DNA from: a virus
Direction: 5' to 3' (one strand)
Virus record (IMG/VR): IMGVR_UViG_3300035086_000100
Coordinates: 35,060 to 99,059 of that record
Length of the DNA stretch: 64,000 bases
In this document: positions 30,517 to 38,659 of the stretch, piece after piece
Position numbering within the stretch: position 1 is the stretch's first letter
How the letters are laid out: every line of letters begins with the position of its first letter
Made by a program: the position numbers and the translations under genes
The notes under the pieces: generated by a model
Seen by the model: the letters and a program-made list of their open reading frames with translations, nothing else
Told to the model about the DNA's origin: nothing
Database searches by the model: none

Positions 30517-31112
30517 GCAGGACCGTTTTCACGGATTGCGAAACCACTTCGCTGCGGCCGGATCGGCGCGCGTGGGAGATAGCCGCCATCGTCCGCGAGC
30601 CGGGGCAGCCGGACGCCGAGCATCACTGGTTCATCGACGCCGACGACCTGGACCTGGGCAACGCGGACCTGATCGCGCTGAACATCGGCCGGTTCTTCGA
30701 GCGGCACCCGCAGGCCCGGCTGGACCGCGAGCCCGAGGTCACCGAGTACTGCGACGAGAGCGATGCGATGCGCGAACTCGAAGCCATCACCCGGGGGGCG
30801 CACCTCATCGGGGCGGTGCCGAACTTCGACGCCGACGTCTACGCGGCCAGGATGCGGGCGCACGGCATCTGCCCGTCCTGGCATTACCACCTTTGCGACG
30901 CGGAAAACCTGATCGTCGGTTACCTCGCCGGTAAGGGGACGGTCCTGCTTCCGCCGTGGAAGTCCGATGACCTGGCCGCCGCGCTGGGACTGAAGGTGAG
31001 CGAGGACCAGCGGCATACCGCGATGGGTGACGCCCGGTTCGTGCGAGACATCTGGGACGCCATCATGGGCGGTCCCCACGCGGTCGCTGAGGCCCTGGCG
31101 GCAACAGCGTGA
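30513..31112 (+). CDS. DEDDh 3'-5' exonuclease (RNase H fold, 199 aa)
   Basis: TDCETTSL at the N-terminus supplies the first Asp and Glu (exo I). IGAVPNFDADVY supplies the next Asp (exo II), and RHTAMGDARF the closing His and Asp (exo III). This is the DnaQ/RNase T family, used for proofreading or end trimming. It lies between two methylase genes in the early region. Confidence 0.82.
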   Translation: MSRTVFTDCETTSLRPDRRAWEIAAIVREPGQPDAEHHWFIDADDLDLGNADLIALNIGRFFERHPQARLDREPEVTEYCDESDAMRELEAITRGAHLIGAVPNFDADVYAARMRAHGICPSWHYHLCDAENLIVGYLAGKGTVLLPPWKSDDLAAALGLKVSEDQRHTAMGDARFVRDIWDAIMGGPHAVAEALAATA

Positions 31113-31294
31113 AATCCCTCACCAACTCCCGTGAACTGGCCCGCGAGCGCCGAGCCGAGTACATCCGGCTGAGGCTCGCAGGGACCGGGAAGTACGAGGC
31201 GGCTACCGCCGTGGGCGTTGACGATCAGGTGACCCGCAGCCGCTATGAGCGGTGGTTCGAGGCCGAGCGCCCCGACCGGGCGGTGAGCGGCTGA
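31109..31294 (+). CDS. small HTH-like basic protein (61 aa)
   Basis: GTG 31109 in a GTGA overlap. Basic and helical; RLRLAGTGKYEAATAVGVDD resembles a helix-turn-helix. Probably DNA-binding. Confidence 0.6.
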   Translation: MKSLTNSRELARERRAEYIRLRLAGTGKYEAATAVGVDDQVTRSRYERWFEAERPDRAVSG

Positions 31295-31671
31295 TGGGCG
31301 GCACCCTGACCGAGACCGCCCTGTGCGAGTCGTGTGGCTCGGATGCCCGCTGCAAGGGCCTCAGCGCGTGCGTGCGCTGCCTTCCCGCCGTCTGCGGGTT
31401 CACCCACCGGCAGCTCTACTGGTGGGTGACACGCGGCTACGTGCGCCCCCGCAACCCCCTGCCCGGTTCGGGTCGCAGCCTGGAGTGGCCCGGGAGCGAG
31501 CTTGAGATAGCCCGCAGGATGGCCGTCCTCGTCAAGGCCGGGATCGCTGTCTCCGTCGCCGCGAAGTTCGCCCGTGACGGCTGGCCTTCCGGGGAGATAG
31601 CACCCGGCATACGGATACAGGCGGGCGAACTGTTGCCGGATGCAATGGCCGGCAGGGGGGCGGGAGAGTGA
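31294..31671 (+). CDS. MerR-like protein with zinc-binding N-terminus (125 aa)
   Basis: ATG 31294 shares one base with the previous stop. CESCGSDARC and CVRC open the protein; then FTHRQLYWWVTRGYVRP and EIARRMAVLVKAGIAVSVAA form a MerR-type winged helix with its recognition pattern. Likely a regulator of the early region. Confidence 0.68.
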   Translation: MGGTLTETALCESCGSDARCKGLSACVRCLPAVCGFTHRQLYWWVTRGYVRPRNPLPGSGRSLEWPGSELEIARRMAVLVKAGIAVSVAAKFARDGWPSGEIAPGIRIQAGELLPDAMAGRGAGE

Positions 31672-32444
31672 GCCCGGCCCCGTACTGGAGCGACGAGCGG
31701 TGCTCGCTGTATCTCGGTGACTGCCTCGAAGTGATGGCGACGCTCGCAAGCGAGTCCGTGGCAGCCGTCCTGACCGACCCCCCTTATAACTCTGGCGGCC
31801 GGCGGGAGAACGCCCGGAGCCTCCGCAAGTCCATGACGCGGTCGCAGCGCGACGACGAGTGGATTCACGGCGACGCGATGAGCACCCAGGGGTTCATCTG
31901 GCTCATGCGCCAGTGCGGCCTTCAGTGGCGCAGGCTCCTCGCGCCGGGCGGTCACGCGCTGACGTTCATCGACTGGCGGATGGCACCCAACCTGAGCGCC
32001 GCGCTGGAGTCAGCCGACCTGCGCCAGCACCCGATCGTGGTCTGGGACAAGGCGAAACTCGGCATGGGAACGATCTTCCGCAACCAGCACGAGTTCATCG
32101 TTCACATGACGGCCGGCAACCCGTCTGACCCGCAGCGGCGCGACGTCGGCAACGTGCTTCGGTTCGCCGCCGTGCGTGACGGCGTGCACCCGACCGAGAA
32201 GCCGCTGCCCCTGCTGCACGTGCTCCTGTCTGTCGTTGCCCCGCCGGGCGGGCTCGTGCTGGACCCGTTCGCAGGATCAGGATCGGTCCTGCTCGCGGCG
32301 CGCGACCTCGGCATGAGGGCTATCGGCATTGACTCCGATGAGCGGTGGTGCGAGCAGGCAGCGCGACGGCTCAGCCAGCCCCTGATGATCGCCCCCGCTG
32401 AACCTCCGGATACCGGATCGCAACTAGCGCTGGAGGCGTCATGA
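31668..32444 (+). CDS. second DPPY-type DNA methyltransferase (258 aa)
   Basis: LTDPPYNSGG (motif IV) is followed by VLDPFAGSGSVLLAA (motif I) near residue 200 and HPTEKPLPLL before it. The middle (DEWIHGDAM and the RSQRDD stretch) differs from the enzyme at 29597, so a different target is likely. GTG start in a GTGA overlap. No cognate nuclease is visible. Confidence 0.88.
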   Translation: MSPAPYWSDERCSLYLGDCLEVMATLASESVAAVLTDPPYNSGGRRENARSLRKSMTRSQRDDEWIHGDAMSTQGFIWLMRQCGLQWRRLLAPGGHALTFIDWRMAPNLSAALESADLRQHPIVVWDKAKLGMGTIFRNQHEFIVHMTAGNPSDPQRRDVGNVLRFAAVRDGVHPTEKPLPLLHVLLSVVAPPGGLVLDPFAGSGSVLLAARDLGMRAIGIDSDERWCEQAARRLSQPLMIAPAEPPDTGSQLALEAS

Positions 32445-32453
32445 CCGGGGGCA

Positions 32454-32852
32454 GTGATGGCTAGCCGCGCCGCCGACGTGCTCGCTAAGGCGATGCCGGA
32501 GAACGGCGGCAAGGGCAGCCTTGACTACGCGCTGCGGATGATGCTGGCCGGTGACTTCACGGGCCGGCTCCTGTGGCAGCACAACTCCGATTCGCGGCGC
32601 GCTCACGGCGGGTGGCCGGACTGGGTGATCGCGAGAGCAGTCCGTCCCGGGATGCCCGGTGCGGCGATGTTCCGCGAGCTGAAGCGGGAAGGCGAGAAGC
32701 CGACGCGCGGGCAGCGGGAATGGCTCTGCGCGCTTGAGGCGGCCGGATTCGACGCAGGCGTCTGGTACCCGCACGACTACTACGACGGGACCATCGCGAG
32801 GGAACTGGCGGCGCTGGCGGGACTCAGGATCGCGGGCGGTGAGAGCCGGTGA
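32454..32852 (+). CDS. VRR-NUC domain nuclease (132 aa)
   Basis: GGWPDWVIARA and AAMFRELKREGEKPTRGQ, with AGVWYPHDY after it, match the VRR-NUC core (a PD-(D/E)XK fold of phage and FAN1-type nucleases). It may cut branched structures such as Holliday junctions, a common phage function. GTG 32454, or ATG 32457. Confidence 0.8.
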   Translation: MMASRAADVLAKAMPENGGKGSLDYALRMMLAGDFTGRLLWQHNSDSRRAHGGWPDWVIARAVRPGMPGAAMFRELKREGEKPTRGQREWLCALEAAGFDAGVWYPHDYYDGTIARELAALAGLRIAGGESR

Positions 32853-33089
32853 TCAGGTCAGCGTCTCGTCCGGGTGCTTCTCTGCCCACTGGCGGTAAGC
32901 GGCCTCGTACGCGCGGACCTGCTGCAGGCCGACGCCCATCTGCTGGGCGATCGTCGCCTGTGACTCGCCGCCGGACTCGCGGGCCTCGATCATCGACAGG
33001 CCGAGCAGTGCCCGTTCCCTGTCGACCATCTCCCGGGCCTGGGCGCGGGCGTTGTCGAACGCCTTCCTCTGCTCCAGAACTTTCGTCAT
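32853..33089 (-). CDS. helix-turn-helix protein on the opposite strand (78 aa)
   Basis: ATG 33089 or GTG 33101 may be the start. ESQATIAQQMGVGLQQVRAY is a helix-turn-helix of the sigma/Hin type, preceded by a long charged helix. Convergent with the VRR-NUC gene and divergent from the HNH gene, so probably a repressor acting on the region 33100-33277. Confidence 0.63.
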   Translation of the reverse strand: MTKVLEQRKAFDNARAQAREMVDRERALLGLSMIEARESGGESQATIAQQMGVGLQQVRAYEAAYRQWAEKHPDETLT

Positions 33090-33202
33090 GGCGTTGCTCA
33101 CGCCCTCCACTATCGCACGTCTGCACGTGTGCACGGCAGTACCTGGCACGCACCGCTATGCAGGACAGCGGCTTGGTTCCACTATAACACCGTAGGTGGT
33201 AT

Positions 33203-33212
33203 GGTCATGACC
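33203..33212. promoter_or_regulatory. 10-bp palindrome between divergent genes
   Basis: GGTCATGACC is a perfect palindrome, close to an AT-richer ACTATAACACC that could be part of a promoter. It lies between the HTH gene on the left and the HNH gene on the right. A possible operator; evidence is only positional. Confidence 0.35.
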
Positions 33213-33277
33213 TACACAGATGTACAGTAGCTAAGTGTCCACCCTCGTTTACCACGAAGCTCAGGAGGGACCGCGGA

Positions 33278-34375
33278 ATGGCCGTGAGCAAGAGGCTCCG
33301 CTACGAAGTACTGAGGCGGGACAACTTCGCCTGCCGGTACTGCGGCGCGACCGCTCCGGAAGCCAGGCTCGTGGTCGATGCCGTAGTACCTGACGCCCTT
33401 GGCGGGAGTCATAAGGACCCGGCCAATCTCGTTACCGCTTGCGAGCCTTGCAATAACGGCAAGAGTGCCACGCCGCCCGATGCGGCCACGATCGCCGACG
33501 TGGCGCAGGATGCGCTTCGCTGGTCCCGGGCGATGGCCGCCGCCGCCGAGATCACGCTTGCCCGCGACGAGGAAGTGACCGGCGCGCAGGAGCGTTTCGC
33601 CGAGGTCTGGGACGCCTGGACGTACGGCGACGGCAAGTTGCCTGTGCCCAGGGATCCGGGCTGGCGCGAGTCGGTCAGCTCGCTCATGGCCGCCGGGCTC
33701 CCGATGCCAGTCCTTGAGGAATGCATCGGTATTGCGATGCGCCGCAGGCGCGTGACGCCTGATAACACCTTCCGCTACATGTGCGGTGTCGCGTGGAAGA
33801 AAGTCGGCGAACTGCAGGCACTGGCGCGGGATCTTCCCCCGCTGGCCGAAGCATCGGCGGGCGCGGCGGACAGCACCAGCGGACAGGCACGGGATGCCCT
33901 GGACAAGTGGTGTGGCGACATGCTCGGTGGCCGGGACGAGCGCGATGTGGAGATAGCGAGGCGCGACTGCCGGGACCGGTCGGGAGAAGATTTCCCCGCC
34001 GGAATCCTCTGGTTCGTAATTAACAATCTTGAGCGCGACCGGGCATCACTCCGCGAAACGCTCCGGGACCTGATGCTGGCGCTCCCCCCCGAGATCGGGC
34101 TGCGTTTCATCCGCCAGCATGAAAGGTATTACCGCGAGCGTTTCGGCGATTCGCTGCGCCCCGACACGGCGCTAGTCAGCGCAGCGCAATTCGCGACCGG
34201 AGAGATAGCTTTCGCCAGCGCACGCCAGCAGATGGCCATGCTGCCGCGACGCGACTACGACGAATGGGTTCAGCGGGCTAGGGATGAGAACGCCGAGTTC
34301 GCCGAGCATCTGAGCGACGACTATTACGTGACCGAGGCCGCGAGGCTCATGCGCGAAGAGGGCGAGGCGGCCTGA
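33278..34375 (+). CDS. HNH endonuclease domain protein (365 aa)
   Basis: The first ~75 residues are a textbook HNH domain: RRDNFACRYCGATAPEA, DAVVPDALGGSHKDPANL and CEPCNNGKS. The remaining ~290 residues are helical without a known family (EERFAEVWDAW-like, YREAFGDSL-like patterns). AGGAGGG lies upstream of ATG 33278. It shares one base with the initiator gene that follows and so belongs to the replication block. The N-terminal domain is certain, the rest unknown. Confidence 0.82.
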   Translation: MAVSKRLRYEVLRRDNFACRYCGATAPEARLVVDAVVPDALGGSHKDPANLVTACEPCNNGKSATPPDAATIADVAQDALRWSRAMAAAAEITLARDEEVTGAQERFAEVWDAWTYGDGKLPVPRDPGWRESVSSLMAAGLPMPVLEECIGIAMRRRRVTPDNTFRYMCGVAWKKVGELQALARDLPPLAEASAGAADSTSGQARDALDKWCGDMLGGRDERDVEIARRDCRDRSGEDFPAGILWFVINNLERDRASLRETLRDLMLALPPEIGLRFIRQHERYYRERFGDSLRPDTALVSAAQFATGEIAFASARQQMAMLPRRDYDEWVQRARDENAEFAEHLSDDYYVTEAARLMREEGEAA

Positions 34376-35355
34376 TGCCCCGCACCGAAGCGCGCATCTT
34401 CACGACCATCTGGCGCGATGAGGACTTCCTGGCACTGCCGGCGGGTGCCCAGCGGCTCTACATGTTCCTGCTGAGCCAGGACGACCTGTCCTACTGCGGG
34501 GTGATGCCGCTGCGCGAGCGGCGCTGGGCGGGCAAGGCCGCGGGCCTGTCGCTGCATGACGTGGAAACGGACCTCAAGGCGCTGGAGACGGCCGGGCGCA
34601 TGTTCGTCGTCACCGACGAGGACACCGGGGAGCTGCTGGTCCGCGCGATGATCCGGCGTGACGGCGCGTGGAAGCAGCCCAACTTGCTCAAGCAGGCCCG
34701 CGAGTCCGCCGAGCAGATCGAGTCATCCAAGATACGTGCCCACCTGCTGACTGAGCTGCAGCGCCTGCCCGTCTGCGAGTCACCATCAGAGCAGGTCAAG
34801 ACCCTGGTCGCTGATTTCATAATAGATCTTGAACAGGGTAAGCCGAAGGGTAAGGCTTACCCTGAGCCGGACCCAAGCGACGACCCTCCGGCCGACCCTA
34901 CGGGCGAGGGTTCGGCCAACGGCAGGGCCGAGGGTGCGGCTAAGGACAATGCGTGCGCGCGGGAGCTTGGAGTACGTAACGGTAGTAACCAACGTCTTCT
35001 CCAAGCTCCTACCTCCGAAGCTCCAAGTTCTTTGCCGGCGCGGGATCGAAAACTCGGCACGTACCTGCCTGAGCCCTTCGTCGTTACCGACGAAATGAAG
35101 ACCTGGTTCCGCCAGCACTGCGCCCACGTCAATGCCCGGTTCGAGCACGACAAGTTCCTCGACCACTGGCGCGGCAAGCCCGGCAAGGACGGCCGCAAGG
35201 TCGACTGGGTTGCCACCTGGCGGAACTGGATGCGCAACGCCGAGCAGCGTTCCGCCCCCCGCCACCGCGGCGGCAGCCAGCGCCAGGAAGCAACCGACGA
35301 ATGGACCGAGCGCGCGCTGAGCCGTGCTCAGGCACGGCAAGGAGAACCCGCATGA
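34375..35355 (+). CDS. lambda-O-like replication initiator (326 aa)
   Basis: The N-terminal ~100 residues are a winged helix (RTEARIFTTIWRDEDFLALP, AQRLYMFLLSQDDLSYCGVM, then an ETDLKALETAGRMFVV-type wing). A disordered, charged linker (~150-240) is encoded by the repeat cluster at 34835-35026. The C-terminal ~80 residues (FVVTDEMKTWFRQHCAHVNA, WRNWMRNAEQ) match the end domain of phage replication proteins. Together with the following gene this is the initiator plus loader pair of many Gram-positive phages. The family match of the N-terminal domain is good; the origin is inferred. Confidence 0.75.
   Translation: MPRTEARIFTTIWRDEDFLALPAGAQRLYMFLLSQDDLSYCGVMPLRERRWAGKAAGLSLHDVETDLKALETAGRMFVVTDEDTGELLVRAMIRRDGAWKQPNLLKQARESAEQIESSKIRAHLLTELQRLPVCESPSEQVKTLVADFIIDLEQGKPKGKAYPEPDPSDDPPADPTGEGSANGRAEGAAKDNACARELGVRNGSNQRLLQAPTSEAPSSLPARDRKLGTYLPEPFVVTDEMKTWFRQHCAHVNARFEHDKFLDHWRGKPGKDGRKVDWVATWRNWMRNAEQRSAPRHRGGSQRQEATDEWTERALSRAQARQGEPA
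34835..35026. repeat. AGGGT repeat cluster inside the initiator gene (possible origin)
   Basis: AGGGTAAG lies at 34835-34842 and 34847-34854 with inverted CTTACCCT at 34856-34863. Further AGGGT/ACCCT cores follow near 34882, 34895, 34907 and 34931, seven in all. A 10-bp inverted repeat GGAGCTTGGA/TCCAAGCTCC (34962-34971, 35000-35009) lies to the right. Confidence 0.5.
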
Positions 35356-35825
35356 CACCCACCGAAACGGTCCTGCTGGTGCGCTACGTCAGGGCGTGCT
35401 GCCCGCATCAGGCGATGGACGAGTACACCCCCGACGCATGGCATGACCTGCTCGGCGACCTGCCGCTGGCGGACTGCAAGCTAGCCGTCCAGGTGGTGGC
35501 GAAGCGGCAGCCGTTCATTGCCCCGGCCGAGATCCGCGCCGAGGTGCGCCGGGTCCGCAACGAGCGGATCGCGCACTCGGTGATCCCGGCGCCCGACCCG
35601 GAACTTGACCCGCCTGCCCACAGGGCCGCGCTCGCCGAGTCGGTACGCCGCGCCGCTGACGGCGAACTCCCGGCCGGCCCGGAGCCGCTGGCGATCACGG
35701 GCGGACCGAAGCGGGAGCGGCGGCACGGGCAGCCGGCGGCGCTGGCGGAACTGCTGACCGAGACGCGGGCCTCGCTGGCCGCGGGCAGGCGGCACGTCGA
35801 CGGCGAGACGGGGGACCGGTCATGA
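35352..35825 (+). CDS. probable helicase-loader-type replication protein (157 aa)
   Basis: ATGA overlap with the initiator gene. VRACCPHQAMDEYTPDAWHD and RQPFIAPAEIRAEVRRVRNE are typical of a conserved actinophage protein placed after the initiator. In other phages that place is held by the helicase loader, which is the inference here. The C-terminal third is Pro/Arg-rich. No ATPase motif, so it is not a DnaC/DnaI-type AAA protein. Confidence 0.55.
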   Translation: MTPTETVLLVRYVRACCPHQAMDEYTPDAWHDLLGDLPLADCKLAVQVVAKRQPFIAPAEIRAEVRRVRNERIAHSVIPAPDPELDPPAHRAALAESVRRAADGELPAGPEPLAITGGPKRERRHGQPAALAELLTETRASLAAGRRHVDGETGDRS

Positions 35826-36142
35826 CCGAGATCCGCACCGCCACCCCGGAGCTAATCGACCTGGCCGCAGGGATGCGGCCCGACTGGGACCAACGGGACC
35901 TGACGGGGGCTCTCGCAGCCGCGGCGGGCAACGGCTGGCCGTTCCCGAGAACCTGCCTCGCCGCGGTCCGGTACATGTGCGACCCGAAGGCCACCCCGCG
36001 TGACCTGAGGGCCGAGGTGACGAAGCCGACCGCCCGCAAGCCGGAATCTCCCGCCGACCCGAAGGCCAGCCCGGAGGCGGCGGCGATGCTCGCGGACGCT
36101 CATGCGCGGATCGCGGAACGCAAGTCAGGCGTCCCGCAGTGA
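35822..36142 (+). CDS. hypothetical protein (106 aa)
   Basis: ATGA overlap upstream. It begins with RTATPELIDLAAGMRPDWD and has RDLTGALAAAAGNGWPFPRT, a pattern seen in phage replication blocks; the rest is flexible. No defined function. Confidence 0.62.
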   Translation: MTEIRTATPELIDLAAGMRPDWDQRDLTGALAAAAGNGWPFPRTCLAAVRYMCDPKATPRDLRAEVTKPTARKPESPADPKASPEAAAMLADAHARIAERKSGVPQ

Positions 36143-36423
36143 ACCGCCCGCAGCTTGAGGCAGCCGTCCGCCGGGCACTTTCCGCGGTCGCGCCCGCAGC
36201 CGCCACCGCGCACCTGAACGACGCGACCGACGTGATCCTGGCCGCAGCCGATGCCTACCGGCGCCCCCCGTCACGGCGGCCCAGCGTGACGGCACTGGCC
36301 GAGATGGAACGCCGCCGGGCCTGCTGGCTGAGCAGCGACACCGACGAGACGCGCGCAGTCCGGCGGGACGTGCTTTACGCCGAGGTCGGCGAGTTCGAGC
36401 GCGCGGCGAGAGTGGCTGCGTGA
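36139..36423 (+). CDS. hypothetical helical protein (94 aa)
   Basis: GTG start in a GTGA overlap. Helical and Ala/Arg-rich (EAAVRRALSAVAPAAATAHL). No family recognised. Confidence 0.58.
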   Translation: MNRPQLEAAVRRALSAVAPAAATAHLNDATDVILAAADAYRRPPSRRPSVTALAEMERRRACWLSSDTDETRAVRRDVLYAEVGEFERAARVAA

Positions 36424-36563
36424 TGCTCCCCGAACTGATGCCCTCAGCCTCCGGCTTTCTATGTCCCGATCACGGGGACACCCTGGCGTGGCGGCAGTGC
36501 GGGGACTGGACTGCCCGGGCCGTGTGCGCGGTGCCTGGCTGCGGATACGAGGCGGCGGCATGA
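36423..36563 (+). CDS. 46-aa zinc-ribbon-like protein
   Basis: ATG 36423 shares one base with the previous stop, and the TGA overlaps the next ATG (ATGA). FLCPDHGDTLAWRQCG and VCAVPGCGYE give C-x2-H and C-x4-C pairs that could bind zinc. The coupling and the metal pattern support it. Confidence 0.58.
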   Translation: MLPELMPSASGFLCPDHGDTLAWRQCGDWTARAVCAVPGCGYEAAA

Positions 36564-36841
36564 CCAGTCACAGGGCGCTGCCGCTGGAGCCTGCCATCGC
36601 CGCCGCGAGGGGCCTGACCCCGGCTGAGCGCGCCAGGGCGGTGGAGCGGGCCAAGGGCGTCGCGTTCCAGTTCGTCACCGCCGTCCGCAACGGCAGCGCG
36701 GCGGGGGTGCAGCGGGTCGCGAACGGCCTGGACTGGCACGAGATGGCGGCTCTTGCCGTGGTCCTGGCCGAGGCGGCGGACCCGGTGAAGCTCAAGGTCG
36801 TCAAGGAAGCGCGGGATCCGGCCCGGGAGCCGGCGGCATGA
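36560..36841 (+). CDS. hypothetical helical protein (93 aa)
   Basis: ATGA overlaps on both sides. LTPAERARAVERAKGVAFQF and GLDWHEMAALAVVLAEAAD are helices; it may be a small helical bundle with DNA-binding character. No family recognised. Confidence 0.62.
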   Translation: MTSHRALPLEPAIAAARGLTPAERARAVERAKGVAFQFVTAVRNGSAAGVQRVANGLDWHEMAALAVVLAEAADPVKLKVVKEARDPAREPAA

Positions 36842-37014
36842 CCGCGCTGACTGACAGGGAAGCCCGGCTGGCCCGGGTCCTGGCCGAGATGGACCAGGCA
36901 CGCGCCGAGCGGCTGGCGGCCGAACTGAGGTACCAGCGGCTGACGGCAGAACTGATCGAGATCGGCGCCGAAAAGCGGGCCGAGATGACGCGAGACACGG
37001 AGGATGCACGATGA
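36838..37014 (+). CDS. 58-aa coiled-coil protein
   Basis: ATG 36838 overlaps the previous stop and the TGA overlaps the next ATG. The whole chain is one charged helix (ARLARVLAEMDQARAERLAA). Too short for a family assignment. Confidence 0.6.
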   Translation: MTALTDREARLARVLAEMDQARAERLAAELRYQRLTAELIEIGAEKRAEMTRDTEDAR

Positions 37015-37613
37015 CAGAAGCGATCTCAGTCCCGGCCCACGAGCTGCGGCGGGCGCTGACAGCGGTCCTGCCGCACTGCGGGGAAGATGACACGCTACCC
37101 GCGCTGACGTGCGTGAACCTGGAAGCGAGCGGCGGCTGGCTGTACCTGGTCGCCACCGACCGGTACTCGATGGGCGTGGCCAGGGTGTTCGTGATGGGCG
37201 GCTGCGGCGACCAGGACGCGATGCTCCCGGCGAAGCACGCGAAGGCGCTGCGGCGGTTGCTCAGGGACGCCGGCAACGGCACGGCCGAGCTGAGGCTGGC
37301 GGACGGGAAGCTCACGGCAGCGGTCAGGGACCGGTCGGCGACGTGGCCCACAAGTGCCGCGAAGCACTCCGGCAGCTACCCCGGATGGCGGGGCATGCTC
37401 GGCAAGATGCTGGCCGCCGATCCGGTTCACCTCCCCGACGACTGCGGGGTGAACGGTGAACTGCTCGCGCCGGCCGGTGCTGTCACGGCTCCTCCCGCCG
37501 GGGCGGCGGCGACTGGGCCGTCGATCACCGAACTGGCCGCCAGGGCGCATGATGTCTGGGATTCCACATTGGGCGGTCCGGCTCACCCCGCTGAGGCGGT
37601 GAGCGCCAAGTGA
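37011..37613 (+). CDS. sliding-clamp-like protein, single domain (200 aa)
   Basis: PAHELRRALTAVLPHCGEDD, LPALTCVNLEASGGWLYLVA and TDRYSMGVARV are close to the first domain of bacterial DnaN. LPAKHAKALRRLL and LRLADGKLTAAVRD continue the same fold. DnaN is ~370-400 residues with three such domains; here only about one to one and a half are present, followed by an Ala/Pro-rich tail. It may be a phage clamp that assembles as a higher oligomer, or a decoy for the host clamp. Confidence 0.68.
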   Translation: MTEAISVPAHELRRALTAVLPHCGEDDTLPALTCVNLEASGGWLYLVATDRYSMGVARVFVMGGCGDQDAMLPAKHAKALRRLLRDAGNGTAELRLADGKLTAAVRDRSATWPTSAAKHSGSYPGWRGMLGKMLAADPVHLPDDCGVNGELLAPAGAVTAPPAGAAATGPSITELAARAHDVWDSTLGGPAHPAEAVSAK

Positions 37614-37867
37614 CCGCCACGATCACCCGCGAGCCCTTCACTGACCCGGTAAGCAAGCGGCGCTGCCTCCTGGTCATCCCTCCCGCCGGAAAGATCTTCC
37701 CCGCTGAAGGGGAGCCGAAGACCGGCGTAGCACATCCGGGATGCACTGAACTGGCGGACCTGAGCCTTGACCTGGACGCGTTCTTCTGCCCGGAGTGCAA
37801 GCTGAGCGGGCGGATCTCGGGTGCGTGGGCGCTGGACCGCATCAAGGCGGTGCGGGGCAATGGCTGA
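37610..37867 (+). CDS. hypothetical protein with zinc-binding end (85 aa)
   Basis: GTG start in a GTGA overlap. FFCPECKLSGRISG with an earlier HPGC could form a zinc ribbon. No known function. Confidence 0.6.
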   Translation: MTATITREPFTDPVSKRRCLLVIPPAGKIFPAEGEPKTGVAHPGCTELADLSLDLDAFFCPECKLSGRISGAWALDRIKAVRGNG

Positions 37868-38615
37868 GCGCATCGCGTGGCCCGAATGGCTCGCCGGCCT
37901 GAACCCGGAGCAGATGCCCCGCCGCATCCTGAACGCGGTAGCGGCCTGCTATGGCGGAGACGACCACGACCAGCCGGCCACCCAGCACTGCACGGTCAGC
38001 GTGGCGGAGATGTTCCTGCTGAGGCTGCTGGACGAGGCACGCGCCGGATCCGCGCCGGAACTCGCCCGGCTGGCTGAACTTGAGAACGCGCTCAACTGGG
38101 GCACCACGTGCACGTCCTGCGCTGCGGTCCTCGATTCGGCCATCAGGGAGACGAACCGGGCCGAGACAGCCGAAGTCCAGCTGGCCCAGGCCGTGGCGGC
38201 ACTGACCCGGCTGGCACTCGATGAGCGGATGACCGAACCGGGCGTCGCGGACCTGCACGACGAGATCGCGGCGATGCGGGAACATGCGGCAGGAGCGCTG
38301 GACACGGTCCGGCAACTCGGCGGGATGGCCCCTGCGCAGCCCCCAGGACGCCCAGGAGCCGCGAACGCCCCCGGTCCCGTACTGGATGACCCGGCAAACG
38401 CACACGGTGGCTCTCAGGCCCGTCTGGACGTACCCGGGTTCCTTGCCGGAGACCAGCGCCGCAAGTTCCAGTCCGTCGTCGCCGCGAATGAGCGGGCATC
38501 GATCATCTGCCTGCTGCGGGACAAGGCCGCCGGGCTGAGCGGGTCCGACCCGGCGCAGTCCGTCGCCTACTCCGATGCGGCCGACCTGATCGAAGGCGAA
38601 GGCGACCTGCGGTGA
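37860..38615 (+). CDS. hypothetical helical protein (251 aa)
   Basis: ATG 37860 overlaps the previous gene by 8 bases. Residues 20-150 are helical with CTSCAAVLDSAIRETNRAE, then a Pro/Gly-rich hinge and a final helical part (SIICLLRDKAAGLSGSD). Typical of long, poorly characterised actinophage early proteins. Confidence 0.62.
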   Translation: MAERIAWPEWLAGLNPEQMPRRILNAVAACYGGDDHDQPATQHCTVSVAEMFLLRLLDEARAGSAPELARLAELENALNWGTTCTSCAAVLDSAIRETNRAETAEVQLAQAVAALTRLALDERMTEPGVADLHDEIAAMREHAAGALDTVRQLGGMAPAQPPGRPGAANAPGPVLDDPANAHGGSQARLDVPGFLAGDQRRKFQSVVAANERASIICLLRDKAAGLSGSDPAQSVAYSDAADLIEGEGDLR

Positions 38616-38659
38616 CCGCCCTGACAGACAAGAACTCACCGAAGGAGGCAAGGACATGA
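38612..38659 (+). CDS. 15-codon coupling ORF
   Basis: GTG 38612 overlaps the previous stop (GTGA) and the TGA overlaps the next ATG (ATGA). The reading frame covers the GGAGG of the next gene. Its first six residues (TALTD) match those of the gene at 36838. Probably only a coupling device. Confidence 0.25.
   Translation: MTALTDKNSPKEART

Noticed and set aside
29597-32444. Restriction-modification systems around the methylases
   Set aside because: The adjacent HNH, VRR-NUC and exonuclease genes are of phage type and not arranged as R-M pairs; no specificity subunit is seen.
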